In this document: positions 35,800-48,729 of the stretch, piece after piece | Layout: each line of letters begins with the position of its first letter | Numbering within the stretch: the stretch's first letter is position 1 | Origin: Capitulum mitella | Lineage: Eukaryota > Arthropoda > Thecostraca > Pollicipedomorpha > Pollicipedidae | Direction: 5' to 3' | Assembly: GCA_030062745.1 (NCBI GenBank) | Contig: CP099850.1 | Coordinates: 8,995,538 to 9,059,537, forward strand | DNA length: 64,000 nucleotides | Notes under the pieces: model-generated | Database searches by the model: none | Told to the model about the DNA's origin: nothing | What the model saw: the letters and a program-made list of their open reading frames with translations, nothing else | Position numbers and translations under genes: made by a program

Positions 35800-36765
35800 C
35801 CGCCTGTCTAAACTGAGGAGCTATAACTGTCGACCTTTATTGGCAGAGGGCGGCCTGATGCAATCAACACCAGACAACGGCCCGAAAACGATGAGCGGCG
35901 GTCACCGTTTCGCCCCTGCTCGCCGCCGTCTGCACGTGCCGCGCCGATGGCCGCGCGCGGCAGACGCCGCACGCCGTGCCCCGGGGCGCTTCTGCTCGCG
36001 TGACCGACAGAGATATCTGTCCGGCGCCATGGACGCTGGGCGGTCCGAGAGCGCAGCGCTCCCACCGCTATATGATATAATAAAATGACGTCACGGCGGC
36101 CGGACGCGGCGATTGGCTGTTTGTTTGACGCCATGCATCGCCGGGTACTTTGATTATAACATGTGCGACTGTAAAGACCATCATTACTGTCGGGCGGCAT
36201 CGGGCTGCGGCGGCGACGGCCGGCCGGCGGCGGCTCTCCTGCGCGCGTCAGTGGCCGCGGCGCCTCCGCCGCCGGAGACCGCAGCGACGACCGCGCACCG
36301 CATCGGCGCCGACGGGCCCGGCGCAGCGTCGACGAGCGGCGCCGACGCGGGCGCAGGAGGCGCACCGGCAGCGGGCAGTGCGCGCTGTGGTGACGTCATC
36401 GAGCAGACCGGGGGCGGCGGCGGCGGGTCGGAGCGCGGCGATAGCGGACGGCGGCCGGCTGGACACCCAGGTCAGTTCCGGTGGCTCGCGGCCGGCCGTG
36501 CGGGTCCGGCTGGGGACGGGCGGCGGCGGCGTGCCCTGTCAGGTCAGTCTCGGCCGTGCGCCGGCCCTGGCTGGGGACGGGCGGAGGCCGGTGTCCCTCG
36601 GGGAGGACCGGAACACGCGAGGGTGCGGCGGGCCGCTCCCCCAGGTGTTGACGGCCGGCCGAGCACGCGGTGACGGGTCTGTGACGGGTTCACAGCCGGC
36701 GCACGGCGCGGAAAACGGTCCAGCTCGACGCGTCAGCTTCAGTTTAGCGCCCATATTATGACAAA
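35800..36765. other. CpG island, about 1 kb
   Basis: Abrupt rise in G+C and CpG density. Open frames on both strands (up to about 200 codons) are arginine/alanine/proline-rich shadows typical of CpG islands. Near 36470-36600 a loosely repeated GGCTGGGGACGGGCGG occurs twice. It contains the promoter-like cluster listed at 36068-36116. Confidence 0.75.
36068..36116 (-). promoter_or_regulatory. CCAAT, CRE and TATA-like cluster in the CpG island
   Basis: Read on the minus strand: CCAAT (36116-36112), TGACGTCA (36093-36086), then TTTTATTATATCATATAG (36085-36068). The order suits minus-strand transcription starting near 36040, just before an ATG at 36030. That ATG opens only about 42 codons, so the transcript could be non-coding or spliced. 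Motif-based only. Confidence 0.4.
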
Positions 36766-37560
36766 ACACGATTAGAATATGTCTGGGGGAAACGTGGAAC
36801 GGTCTGATCTGAATGACTAAACCTATGTGCCCAGATTTCGCTGAAGGCTTTGTAATTTACAGAAGTGCCTTTGGAGCATAACGTTTTTGGTGGCTAAGCA
36901 GGGATTCTCACGTTAAAATATCCCTTCTCCCTCCCAAAAAGAGTCGTCGACTGAACAACAAACATTGGATCCTTAACAAATGCATTGCTACTCAGCTAAA
37001 TGGAGTTTTTGAGCTGAAACTAAATTGTCATTTCGTGGAATACAACCATTGCATTTCATATCGGAACTTTGTCTGTCCATTGTCATTTCATCAGCTGAAA
37101 GCATGAATCTGCTCAAAAGCGTGTCGTTTTCGTAAAAACGCATGCTTAAATACTTCTTAACCTGTGCTCTAGCAGTTGTTGCACTCACGGTGGTTGCAAG
37201 GCTAAGCTATATCTATACCTCACCAGTTTTGCATGCGATGATTTATTCAGTTGGGTGGTATCATGGGGAACATTCTATTGGTGCTAGTCAAATGCCGTTT
37301 TCTCCGCTGTTGTTGGTGAAAGATGGCAATACGCTCAGGGTCATGCACGGGATATAGTCAGTCATTCAGTTTAAGGTACAACGCATCCGGTTGCTAAAAA
37401 TACTACAACTTTAGATAAGCTTCGAGACGTAGGGGAGACTTGGCATATGAACCATGACATCTCATGGTTTCACTACCACTGTCACGTCAAAATAGCTTTG
37501 CTGTCGAAGATCTCTTGCATCAAAATTCGTCCCTCCGATCTATCATTCATCCATGCTGTC
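36766..37560. other. AT-rich spacer without a recognised feature
   Basis: Nothing identified between two CpG-dense blocks. Confidence 0.4.
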
Positions 37561-37574
37561 TTCCCTGTAAGAAG

Positions 37575-37800
37575 ACAAGGGAGCCGCCCGGATCAGTCCC
37601 GTCCTCCGCTCCACGCCGGGCGGGTTGGCCCGCGGCGGCGCCGACAGTCGGCATTCCCGGCGCGGCCGGCGCCGTAAACCGCGCGGCCGCGGCGCGGCGC
37701 CGAGCACGGCCGGCCGCGGCCGTGCCCAGTCCGGAGCACGTCCACGGAGTGGCGAGAGACGAGTCGGCGCCCGCCGAGGCTGTGGTCAGGACAGACAGGC
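37575..37800. other. CpG-dense islet
   Basis: About 225 bp rich in GCCGCGGC-type words within AT-rich DNA; no gene identified. Confidence 0.6.
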
Positions 37801-37849
37801 CGGACACGAGACAGAACGGGCATTGCACGTTTCCGGGACGTAGTTTTCA

Positions 37850-40800
37850 CGCTTGGATATCGCAATACCAAAAGGTGTGTGAAGTAAGAGAATGGTGAGA
37901 GGAAGTCGGACGATGCGAAACAGTTTGGGTGCATTATGGATGAAAATCAGGAGGTGTATGTTTAATGGTTTGAACGCATTGGTAACTGTTGACTGGGGTA
38001 ACATTTCCTATTTATGCGATACCTTTATGTAGCTTTTTAAAAACATTTTTAATGTCAAAACTCTAGATTCGGTGAATGGTAAAGGGAAATTATAAGCATA
38101 CGGAGCAAAAAAGCCTAATCCGTGTCCAAAACAGGATGAATTCGCTTTCCATTGGCTTCAGGGGTTGATTAAACAGTTTCTGAGTGACAGCGCGCATTGA
38201 TGCCCGGATGGACAGACAGTTTACGTTTGGCAGATTCTGTTTAAGATGCATGACTATTCTGATGCGACTTCTATCTGCGTGGCTTCGAAAAACGGTTACA
38301 CCATTGTGTGGCATCCTACGACAGACAAAAATAGCAGATTGCCTTGTCGACAAAAGAAACGGACAACAAAGTGATGTGCATTGCTCTGTCCTTGCTATCC
38401 TTGTGATGCGTTGTTGATGTCAGTCATCAACAAGTGGGTGTGAATTTGTCAGTTATGACAGCAAACTTCATGACGAATTATAAAAGCGTAGTCTCCGGAT
38501 TTTCTCGTTCCTTGTCTTTTTCTGGAAGTGGCTACTGATTGGTAAATACATTTATTGTAAAATCAGCAGAGGAAGAAAATCGGCAAAGCAGAACCAAAGA
38601 TAAAGGTACGAGGGAAAACCATGGTGTGTCAAATTTTGTAGTTGAAGCACTAGTTGTGTGCGTATGAGCGCTTTTAAAACTGTTAGAGCCAGAATAATTT
38701 CGGAGCTTTTCCTTTAATGTCACTCCACAGGACTAATATTAAATTCTCTGAAGTTGGCAGGTCCGCCAACTTACTTGCCCTGTGGGCTCCTTCACTCACT
38801 GTTTGGAAACTATGTTTTATCTCTGATATTCCATACACCAACATGGAACTATGAATTTAGAACTGCGGTTTTATTAATGCCATGAATTGTCGTCAGAAAA
38901 CTGCCGTCAGAAAAACGTGTTCCGTGCATGCTCTGCGTGATGGCGCAATGGTGAAAAGTGATTGCAAAGGCGCAGGATCAGAACAATAAGAGGTTACGGT
39001 GTACATAGTACATGTATACTACGTTTGTGATTTTTAGTTTTCAGCCGGACAGCACTAGACGCATCAGCAGTTAGTCTTAAAAAAGTAAATTTAGGACTTT
39101 CACGGGCAATGGTTAAACAACTGTGAACGTATCCGTGACGGCTTGTACCTTTTAACGGCAGGCGGAGCTGCCCATTCATTTGGGAGGGCTACAATCCACC
39201 CAAGTGTCGGAACTGCCCTCCCAAGGCATCAGTCATCGCACCTAGCTCATAAACTCGAGCTTAAACGCCGCAAATAACTGCGAAAGGGCGTGTTTGTTAG
39301 TGCATCCTTACTTGCGATGGAATGCGTCGCTGACAATTTTTGTTCATAGCATAGTTTGATTATGAGAGATGTCATCAACACACGTTTAAGGACTTTGCGG
39401 CTAGCTGTGTTGGACGTCGAACTTTTTTATGCCAAAGGGTAGTTATTCGTGAGTAAATATTCTAGCTCCACCGTTATTTTAATCCGACCACCGTACTGAA
39501 AATGGCTATGGCGGAAAGTCATTCGCATCACTACCGTCATTATCAATGTTATTATAATACACAGTCTGCACTTGTGAAACCATTTACCGAAAAAAATAAA
39601 TGACTGAAGCAAAACCATTTTTTGTGTTCATTTTATGCATTCCTTAAGTTATCACCTATGTGCAGTTTCAACATATGTTGTTGATACGTCGCTGATATCT
39701 TAAATTTACTCGCTAAGCTTAATATTTCTAATCAGTTCAGAGCATCAGACATGTGCATTAATCTGGGCAAAAATATGAAACCTACATCCGAAATAAGCAT
39801 ACATGAATTACCGTATTAAAAATGTAGTCGAGTACATTACTACGGCAAGCACTTCAACGATTAAAAGCAATTAGGATCTCTGTTTCCACTTTCTTTTTCT
39901 CCCGTGCAATGATCAGAGTCTTACTGATAATTTCTGTGCTTGGTGTGGTTTTGTCATAGCTGTTTAAGCTAGTGCCTGAGGTTATGCTCCCGATATACCC
40001 ATGCAAAATTTTGTTAATAGTATGTATAATAATTTTGTCATTCGCAACTTTATTCCATGAACAGAATTTCAGACATGTTATACATTGGAGAAGTTTTAAG
40101 TGATGACGTGTGTCTGTTTTACGTTTTTTTACGGGTGATTATGAGACAGTCACAAAAGGGATAAAACAAAAGTATTATTTTCAGTACTGTGGGGGCCGGC
40201 TGTAACCTGAAGAATTAAAAAAACTATTTCCGAACGCATCGGAGAAGGATGTTTCTGTAGCACTGCAATGAGCGCACAACCGAGACCTTGTGAAGTGAGT
40301 TTTATTGGTTCACCTCCCAGTTAAGGTTGTTCCTGAATAAAACACGCAAACTGGTGCGTGAAAAGGCTTAAACGAACGTTGTTTTTCCTCAAGAAACATA
40401 TTTTTAAGTCCTCCGCACTTTAATAACATGTTAACATCGGGGTTGATCATGAGAGAATACTAAGCCAAATCGCTCAATGCGCTTTCAGTGTTTTTATCTT
40501 TGCTTAGACTGGATAATCGCTAGATAGCGTGACAGCGGCCATAAAAAGTGAAATAAGAATGTAAAATAAAAAGGGATTCATAAGCACTTCTGCATTCCAT
40601 TTCTTTTGATTACCAATTACGGGTGAGGCATGACTAGAATGCTGATGAAGCCGTAATAGTACCAGTTCATAATCATATGGACATCATTAACATAAGTGAT
40701 CTTATGGCCATGGCGATGTTGGTGTCTAGTCGTTAGCTTCACCGAATATTTTTCCAGATAACAATAGCACACTGGCTCGTTTTCAAGTCCGTTCAAACGC

Positions 40801-41924
40801 GTGGTGTTGATCAACTGTTTTCAGCATGACTTTTAAAGACTTACAGCTCTTTACGTTTCCCCGTGGCATCGTTTCGGTTGCATTTCTTAAGCATCTAGGC
40901 GTGACACAAACGGAGGTTTTTGAAAAATGGACAACAATGTTAATGTATGTAATTCCGTGCTGTGGAATAGACATAGGCGATACTCGACATGATACAGTTA
41001 CAGGCTATTCAGCATTTGACATTGATACATTTGACATACTGACACGTATGTCTAATGACGTCACTGTGGAAAAGCAAAAAAATGACATATTTGATTAGTT
41101 TAGCTGGGACTTGAAAGTCGAGCACATAGCAAATGAAATCTGAGCGTTTGATAAAGAAGAAATGAACAGACGAATACAGATGGAATCGTGCTTGAAGCAA
41201 TATACATAGCCTTTTGTTTTTTATTTCAACTCCGTTCGTCCGTTCCACAAGTTAAACTGCCCCTGCGAAGTGCACCGATCACTACAAAATTATTTCATTT
41301 ATCGTGGGTTCTCATCGCGCTCCCTGGATACGAACAATCGATATCTGGTTTGTTTTTGACTGACCGATCGAGGCTTAACGCTGTTGATATGAACACATCA
41401 AGATCAGCTGGCTACCTAGCAGCTGCATGAAGAGCCTAACCCGGGCCGCAGTGGAGCTACAGTGTTCGGGTCAGCGTCCACGGCCGCCACCGGTAACGGG
41501 CAAAACTGTTCCAGGCATTAAGTCAATGGTCGTTCATCCTGTCATTCGAGCAGCGTGTCTCCCACCGACGTTTGTTTGCGTCGTATTGTGTCGTTATTGA
41601 GTGATGCGCACAGTCTCCGTCGATGTATGGTAATTTATGGACGCCCCTTCCGGCGCAGCCGAAGGCGGCAGTTGGGGTAAACGGTGCCACACGCGCGGAA
41701 AATGCGACAGATAAAAGGACGAAGCACGGCAAATGACGGTGGGAGCCAAGGACTCGAGGCTTCGATCGATTTGAGGGCTGCCTTCGCCTATTTGCGAGGA
41801 GCGGGGACATTCAGTCCTGGACGACGGAAAGACTAAGACGAGGATGAGGACTGGGACTCGAGAGTGAGAACTCTCTGATAGTTTGCGGCGAGAAACGCTG
41901 GTATAACGACAATGCAGTTATTGC

Positions 41925-41959
<35 letters not shown>

Positions 41960-42780
41960 CATTTTGGGGCACTGATGACTATGGGAACGTTTGGTAAATT
42001 ATTTTCTGGTTTATAGTTATCGTCTTCAGGCATCTCTACAAGCTCGAACTGAGCCCCATTATATACGCGTTGGTCTGCTATGCTGCGTGCTCGGAAAATG
42101 TTAGTGACTTTTTGGTCTTTGATGCATGGCCAAGGATCCTGGGGTAGGGTCAAGACCCCTCTATTTTTCAGATATTTTAACATTAGATCTATGACAATGA
42201 CTGGAAAGAAACGGTCCAAAATCCTATTTATTTTCCCCCTTTCTCCTCAGGTAAATTTCGGAAATCTTCTACCTTGCTTTGATGATTTATTTTTATCTTT
42301 ACAACTTTTAGCATTAGTGTGCTAAAAGGCTAGATTCTAGGATACCCGAAAACTCCCCATTTTTAACATGTGGTAACTGTTTTTTCCAGTTAGGTACAAT
42401 CATGCACAGCATATGGCAATGCCAGCGTAGAGGCTTCTAATTAGCAAGTGATTCACGCTGGCAAATCTCGGTCTTTTCTCGCGTCCAGCGATGGATTTTT
42501 GTTTGATGATATATCCAATCATATCATATGATGATAGATGATATATCCAGTCACGATCATAGAGATCGTGCCTAATCATCATCGTGACCTTGTTTGGCTA
42601 ACACTCGAAATTCGTCACGAAGTTGTGATGTTCTCTTATCCCTTGAAGCAGAAGTTCTATCTCCAAAGAGTCAGATGGCGTGACGACCTTCTCAATGATG
42701 TTCAGAGACATCTCTTCATTCGTACATTTGTGGGTGTCTGAATCGGTTGTAAAGCTGGCCTGATCGGCACGACATGACGG
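37850..42780. other. 4.9-kb AT-rich region without a recognised gene
   Basis: Contains an inverted repeat TTGGGAGGGC...GCCCTCCCAA (39180-39224), a (GA)n tract at 41927-41955, and a doubled GATGATATATCCA with an inner ATCATATGAT (42503-42550). A 128-codon minus-strand frame at 41833-42219 includes the GA tract and is not recognisable. Confidence 0.4.
41927..41955. repeat. (GA)n microsatellite
   Basis: About 14 GA units, uninterrupted. Confidence 0.95.
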
Positions 42781-42799
42781 CATAACGGCATGAGCCGTC

Positions 42800-43066
42800 A
42801 CGGACGCACAAACTCGGACACCGAGCGGCCATCAGGACCGTGACGTTCCCGCGTCGCCCTTCCGGCGCCGCTGCAGGCCATTTTCGCGGGTCGCGCGGAG
42901 TGCGTCGGCGGCGGCGGACGCCATAATGGGCGGTGCGACGCGCGCGGCGCAGTGACACAGCGCGCCAGAGTGGCGTGCGCCGCCGCCAGGTAGGCGGGAC
43001 TGTTAAATCAATAGGCGCCGGCGGTGCGCGGCCGGCGCGCCCGGCTGCGGCGGCCATCGCCGGTCT

Positions 43067-43100
<34 letters not shown>

Positions 43101-43130
43101 AGCCTCCGTAAACAGAACAATTATCCGCAA
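42800..43130. other. CpG-dense islet with (CCG)11
   Basis: GC-rich islet containing 11 perfect CCG repeats at 43068-43100. Frames across it read poly-Pro, poly-Arg or poly-Gly and are not good gene evidence. Confidence 0.7.
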
Positions 43131-43139
43131 TTTATGGCC

Positions 43140-44390
43140 GACTTTGCAGGATTTTTTGTTCCGCCGGGCTCTTGGGGAAATAACACACCGACAGCTGCGG
43201 CAAAACAAACTGGTCGTTCTTTCTCTCGCCTGATATTGATCTGGAATAATGTCCGGTGCGGCGTATTTGTCTTGCGGTGAACTGGGTGGTCCTTTCTTGA
43301 AGAGGTCCGCACCTGTTTAGTCGGCTTCCAGATTACACGTTACTGAAGAACTAGATCGCCTTTTAGATTGTGCGTTATACACCTACCACAGGTATGAATG
43401 CAGTTTGTTACGAGTGGACATTCAGCATGTGCATACAAAGGCGTTGCGACGGTGAAAAGTCACGGAATATGGAGCCTTTTCAGTCGTCCCTTTCTATGCA
43501 CTGAACAGTGTAGCCTCCTTATGCGTCGTGCTAAAGCTCACTTAAGACAAGGAAAGACGTGCGTGGTAAGAATCATGTGTGTACTGCTTTAGTATTGACT
43601 TGCTACTGTCAATCTCTTGATGAGCGCAGGTGTTTCTTAGCAGGCCTTACAGTGGAACTACTTTCGGCTGTCCTTTCCCCAATACCTCGCGCAAGCTCCA
43701 GCTATGCAAAATGTGAGACATGTAGTTACAACGCCCCTTAGGTCTACTGTACTGTAGAAAACGTGCCCCAGCTTATTTGTTTTGACTAATCAAAATGAGT
43801 GACCTGTTTCACCGGTCTGGAGCTACCACGGATCACGTGAAAACAGCTCTAGCGAGATATCGTCCGCACCTGGGGAGGAGGATTTGATATATCGAAGATG
43901 TGTGGAAGGTAATCAGTCGTTAACGAATGCTCGAACCCTTCATCGTTAATCTAAGTTGGTTTCTATCACATAAAAGCGCTACGCATTGTTTCACTGGGTG
44001 TATGCCATGATTCTAGTGATTTCGTAACTGCTTATTTGCCTTAGAAGCACTCTGAAAAGACGAGAAACCCTCTGCGCCAAGCTATTTTGTGATCCTTTTT
44101 GGACGCCGGTAGCGCGAATTTATTCGGTAGCCCGAATATCACGCAGTAAGCACGGACTATTCCGACATTGCTTCGTTCGGGACCTCTATGCAAGATGTCT
44201 TCCCCGCGTTTCACGCTGAGATCCACTTTCTCACAATCCAGTCATTGCCACTCATGTCACCTTTCTCGGGTGGCTTGTGTGACATTCTGAGGCGTCCTTG
44301 GCGCCCCAAGCTGGCTATGAGCTCAGATAACTCATGGCTACCGACGCCATGAGCTCCGGCTGGGAAAGCTAACACCTCTCCCCGCAAGAG
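43140..44390. other. spacer without a recognised gene
   Basis: AT-moderate DNA between islets; nothing identified. Confidence 0.35.
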
Positions 44391-44399
44391 CGGCGATCG

Positions 44400-44770
44400 G
44401 AGCGCAGTTTGCCGCGCCAGGACTGCCGCGCGGCGATCCCACGTGACGGCGCCGGCTGTGTTGGCGGAGCCGGCCGGCGCGCGGCGGCGCGCGGCGGCGC
44501 TAACCACAGGCGGCGTCGATCAAAGGCGGCGCGGCCAACAGAGCTGTCGCGCGCGCCAGAGGTCACACCGGAGGCGTGACCCCGGCCGCGACACGCGCAG
44601 AACGCGCCGCCCGCGCATGGCCTGGCAATAGCGGCGGAATTCTCCGCCGGTGAGTGTGGCCGGCTGCACGCTCGCCGCAACAATCCGGACACGGCTCAGC
44701 TGGCGGCTCGGCAGCTGCAGCGCGCCAAACGGCCGGTCCTGCTGTCAGCTGTCGGAGGTCCCTGCAGCTG
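44400..44770. other. CpG-dense islet
   Basis: Dense GCGCGGCGG words, with a GCGCGGCGGC direct repeat near 44477-44500. No gene identified. Confidence 0.6.
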
Positions 44771-45079
44771 GATCTCAAAACATGTACGAGTTTGTCAATG
44801 GAGGAATCGTTGTCAGAGTGCGGGAAATAGACAGGCAGGCATTCAAACCCCAAAACTGAAAGTGACCTTGCAGCGCCGTGATCTATTTGAGCAGTGAGCT
44901 CTTTTGACGAGACAAAATAACACTTCCTCCTAGCGTAATGATCGTAAGTTTCAGCCAGATTCCCCGCTCGTTAATTTCGGTGTCTAATGGTAGCACAAGG
45001 CGAGCAACGCCTCCCATCATGGGAACACACCATCTCACCAGCGGGTCGCCAGCTGCAGCAAGCCGAATGCTACATCGAT

Positions 45080-45990
45080 GGGCAGTGCTCGGGGCGGGGC
45101 GGCACGACCGGCCCCCCACGGAGAACCGTTCACTGCCGTTCAGCGGGCCATCAGTCGCCGAGGGTGGGCAGAGCCGGGCGGACACGCAGCCCAGCCCCCC
45201 GCGGCGCGGCCCGCCCCCTCCGCCGCCGCCGCCGCCGCCGCCGCACGCGACACGGCCGCTATTGTTGGCCCGCCCGGCGGCGCCGCGACGATCACGCAGA
45301 CGCGGCGTGACGCGTGAGGCGTGAGGAGAATCGGTGATGCGCCGCCGGAGGCGAGGTGGCGGCCGCGGCGCCGTCGGCCGTTGGAGGGACGGTGGCCGCC
45401 GCTGTGGGAGCGCTTCGCCTCGCAGACAGCGCCGAGGCCGAAAGAAAACGCCGGCCCAGTTTTTGGCCGTGTTTTTTTCTTCGCGGGTTATGCGGGCGCG
45501 CTGTGGACGCCGAGGGCGAAGCGGCGTGTTTTTTTTTTGCCGTGACGGCCGCCGAGGCCATCCTTCTTAAACATGGCGTTGATGTCCGCCGTCCGACGGC
45601 AAACACTCCGAGCGGGCGCCTTTTCCTCGCTGCTAATTGACGTGCACCGAGGCATGCACGTGCTCTTTGCTGTGACGCCTGGCACTGGCCGTCGGGCGGG
45701 CATGTGCGGAGGTCGCCCAGCTCACCGTCGACAGAGTCATTCGTCACGACTCGGCTGGCCAGCACGGCCGCATTCAGCGCTTCCAAAGCGGCGGCGGCCG
45801 CCTGCATTGTCGCCGCCGCGCCGGCTGGCCGCTGACGGCACGGTGTCATATTTCAGGCCGCATGACGTCACGTCGTCGACCAATCAAATCGGACAGCCGA
45901 GCATTTTCTGCCGGCCAGGCAGAAAAACGCCCGACTCGGCGCCGAATAAAAACGGCCGGCCGGCGCCGGGCCGTCCAGCGCCTCAAATTG
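45080..45990. other. CpG island with (CCG)8 and a CRE/CCAAT promoter-like cluster
   Basis: GC-rich over 0.9 kb, including CCG repeats at 45220-45243. On the plus strand it has TGACGTCA (45863-45870), CCAAT (45880-45884) and GAATAAAAAC (45944-45953), a plausible order for a plus-strand start near 45975-45985. No downstream exon was identified. Confidence 0.45.
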
Positions 45991-46689
45991 GGCCCGATAA
46001 TTACGGAGCCATTACGCGTTCCGTGGCGAAAAACAATTTACTAATATGTTTTTGACGCGGCGGCGGCGCCTGACCGTTCCTTTCTTTGCTGACATCGCGG
46101 CGACTTAATGTGGAGCATAGTGAGGCTCGCAAAATGGTGGCGAGATGTTGGATTGCGACGGTTGGTGCGGAAAGGAATATGACGATCGTGGGAGGAACAA
46201 CGTCTGTTGAGATCGTTTGACCATATTGAACAGTCATCGCTACTGCCCAATACTCATTTCCCAAAGTCTGCCTATAACTTACGATATGATAAAGTAGAGA
46301 AAGGGTGTTTCCACCCATGCACACCCCTCCTGTCAGCAGGATGGTGTCACACTCCTTGAGTGTTCTTCGTGATGGAATCTCAAATCCTCCTTCCCAATGC
46401 CAGGAGACGCGGCTGTCGGCCCTGTAGTCTTTTTGCCCTTGCTAGGCGCCCGCAGCGTCGTGCTGACGCGCCGGACACATCCTCTAACGCTGCAGGTACC
46501 GTCTGTGGAGACAGGCTCAGATGTACACCGCCACGGTTTGCCCCCAGATCCATGTTAACGAATTCAGCCATGTCTCTGTTGTAGCAGGCTTCAAGGAATT
46601 GAGACCCTGCGGAATGGGGGCTTATTTCTGTCTCGCCATGCCGCATGTGACAGTTACTTCTCATCGCAATTCGCTCAGAGCTATCTCCA

Positions 46690-47385
46690 CTGTCCCTCAT
46701 TTCACGGCCCTTCCTCCTCGACGACAAGTCTGAGAGTCCTGCCAAAAGCGACTATTCCCCGTGACAAGCATGATAATCCTGCCTTCCTTGTGAATGGTTT
46801 AAGAGTCATAGTCTAAGAGTCACGCTTCCATCATGACGGCTGACGAATCTGTGAGCCCTCACTCCACTGCAGTGGAGTGAGGACTGTACACTGCCCTTAT
46901 CTTTCACAGTGCACTGTGGGAGATCTGAGACCCTTGCCCACCGTGACGACTTTCCTATGACAGGTCTACGAGTCCTCCTCCTCTGTGACTGCTGTCCTGT
47001 GAGGGTTCCGAGAATCCTGCCCTTCCCCCCGTGACGGCTCCCTTGTGACGATTCAAGAGGTCGATCTTCTTTGACAATGTCCTGTGATTGTTCTGCTAGT
47101 CCTACTATCCGTGACAGCTCCCCTGTGACCATTCCGAGACTCCTACACCCCGTGACGGCTTCCTTGTGACGACGCTAAGAGGCCTGCCCTCCGCGACGAC
47201 GCCTCTGTGATTGTCCTGAGAGTTCTGCCCTTCGTGACGGCTCCTCGTGACCATTCTGGGAGTCCTGTCCTCCGTGACGGCTGCCTTGTGATTGTTCTGA
47301 GAGTCCTGCCCCGTGACGGCTGCCCTGTGACGCTTCTGAGAGTCCTGCCCTGCGTGACGGCGTCACTGTCCCGACGTTCGCCGCC
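46690..47385. repeat. minisatellite, unit about 40-43 bp
   Basis: Imperfect units built on GAGAGTCCTGCC, CGTGACGGCT and CTTGTGA motifs, at least a dozen copies. Units are most alike at the right end (47200-47385) and degrade leftwards. Minus-strand frames across it are repeats of QGSRHG-like residues and not a gene. Confidence 0.8.
46857..46882. repeat. 26-bp perfect palindrome
   Basis: CCTCACTCCACTG followed directly by its reverse complement, inside the degraded left part of the minisatellite. It can form a 13-bp hairpin without a loop. Confidence 0.9.
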
Positions 47386-47399
47386 GCCCCGCCCCGTCA

Positions 47400-48000
47400 G
47401 CGGCTAGTTTGCATTTAGATTAGCCGGGTCATTAGCCGGTGATGAGATGGCGGCCGGTTCGGTCGGCCAGCGCGAGCAGGCCACCGTCCGCGGCCGCGCC
47501 GGACAGCTTGCTCTCTGTTCCTCTCGTCTGCGTGCTCGCAACATGTCAGGCCATTCCCGAGGAACTGACGGCGGATATCTGCGACGGTTCGGTCGCTGTA
47601 GCCAGTCATTGGAGTCGGGCCCCGTCGCTGACGTCTCGGTCACTGGAGCCGGATCACTGGATTCGGGCTCGGTCACTGCCGGTTTGACCGCTGTCGCTGG
47701 AGTTGGGCTCGGTCGGTGACGACTCTGTCGTTGTCGCCGGGTGACAGTCGCGGCAGACGCGGTGGCCCGACTGCGGCTGTGACAGCTCTGTGGGCCCCCA
47801 TGAGCGGCGACCGTGGTCGGCCGCTGACGGATGCTTGGCCTTCCTCGGCGACCGCAGCCGGCTCAGGCGCTCGCAGTCGACAAGGTCACGGCTTTCTGCA
47901 GTCACAGACTCCGCCAGCGGCCGTCCGGTGCAAGCTGGGTGCACGCCTCGGCCCACCGCCTGGGACCGGGTCTATTTCATGGCTCTTAACTTAGCCAGTT
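47400..48000. other. GC-rich islet with loose tandem repeats
   Basis: Between about 47580 and 47730 degenerate units of TCACTGGAG-CGGGCTCGGTC recur four or five times. No gene identified. Confidence 0.5.
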
Positions 48001-48009
48001 ATTGGAAGT

Positions 48010-48720
48010 AACGTGTCTCTGGTGGCAGACGGGCAAAGGGCACAGAGTTGGTTTCCCCGCTGTTAAAGTCACTTTACTGCTAATTCTCCCGTTTGCTTTT
48101 ACGATGGAGATTAGGGAAGCTTGTTTGACGTCAATGATACCGCTGGCCAAAAGAATGCAAACAACAGGCAGCTGTAAAGCAGTGTTGGAAACGCTCGGAC
48201 ATAATTTGAAAGATGTCAAAGGCATAGCAGGACATTACGACGTGTGAAATGAAGGTAACAAGCATACAGTTAGTTAGCATGTGCATCAAATGAAGTGTCT
48301 CAAATAAGTTCTCGCAGTTTATCTATCTTTTCTTGTACTTGTCTACTCGACCTTCCGTCCTTCGAGGACAAGTTGACTTGGCGCCCATTGCAAGCACATG
48401 AGGTGATGAGCAGGAAGCAATTACTGACTTCTCAGAATGCCAGGTAACCCTGAAATGTTGCCTAATAGCCAACGTTTCCGTACCGTTACCAAATTCAGAA
48501 GTATTTAGTTGAGATGTAACATTCTGGCTTGACGAAATCTAGAGTTCCAAATCGCCTTGACCTGAACTGGGTTTTCTGGGCATCATTCACCTGACATTAT
48601 AATGCCAGTCGCCTGCCTTTGGCTGAATTGCTTAAACATCACCGTGAGTTTCCTGAAGCGATTACACCCAATGAGACCTGTAAAGTCCGCTCATCACATG
48701 GTGGTACTTTGGTCGCCGGA
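48010..48720. other. spacer without a recognised feature
   Basis: An 81-codon plus-strand frame at 48002-48247 has no recognisable domain. Confidence 0.35.
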
Positions 48721-48729
48721 ACAGACCGA

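Noticed and set aside
35808-36761. Frames of 185-203 codons on both strands
   Set aside because: Arginine/alanine-rich shadows of a CpG island, overlapping in several frames.
41833-42219. 128-codon minus-strand frame
   Set aside because: Includes the (GA)n tract, no recognisable domain or splice context; could be chance.
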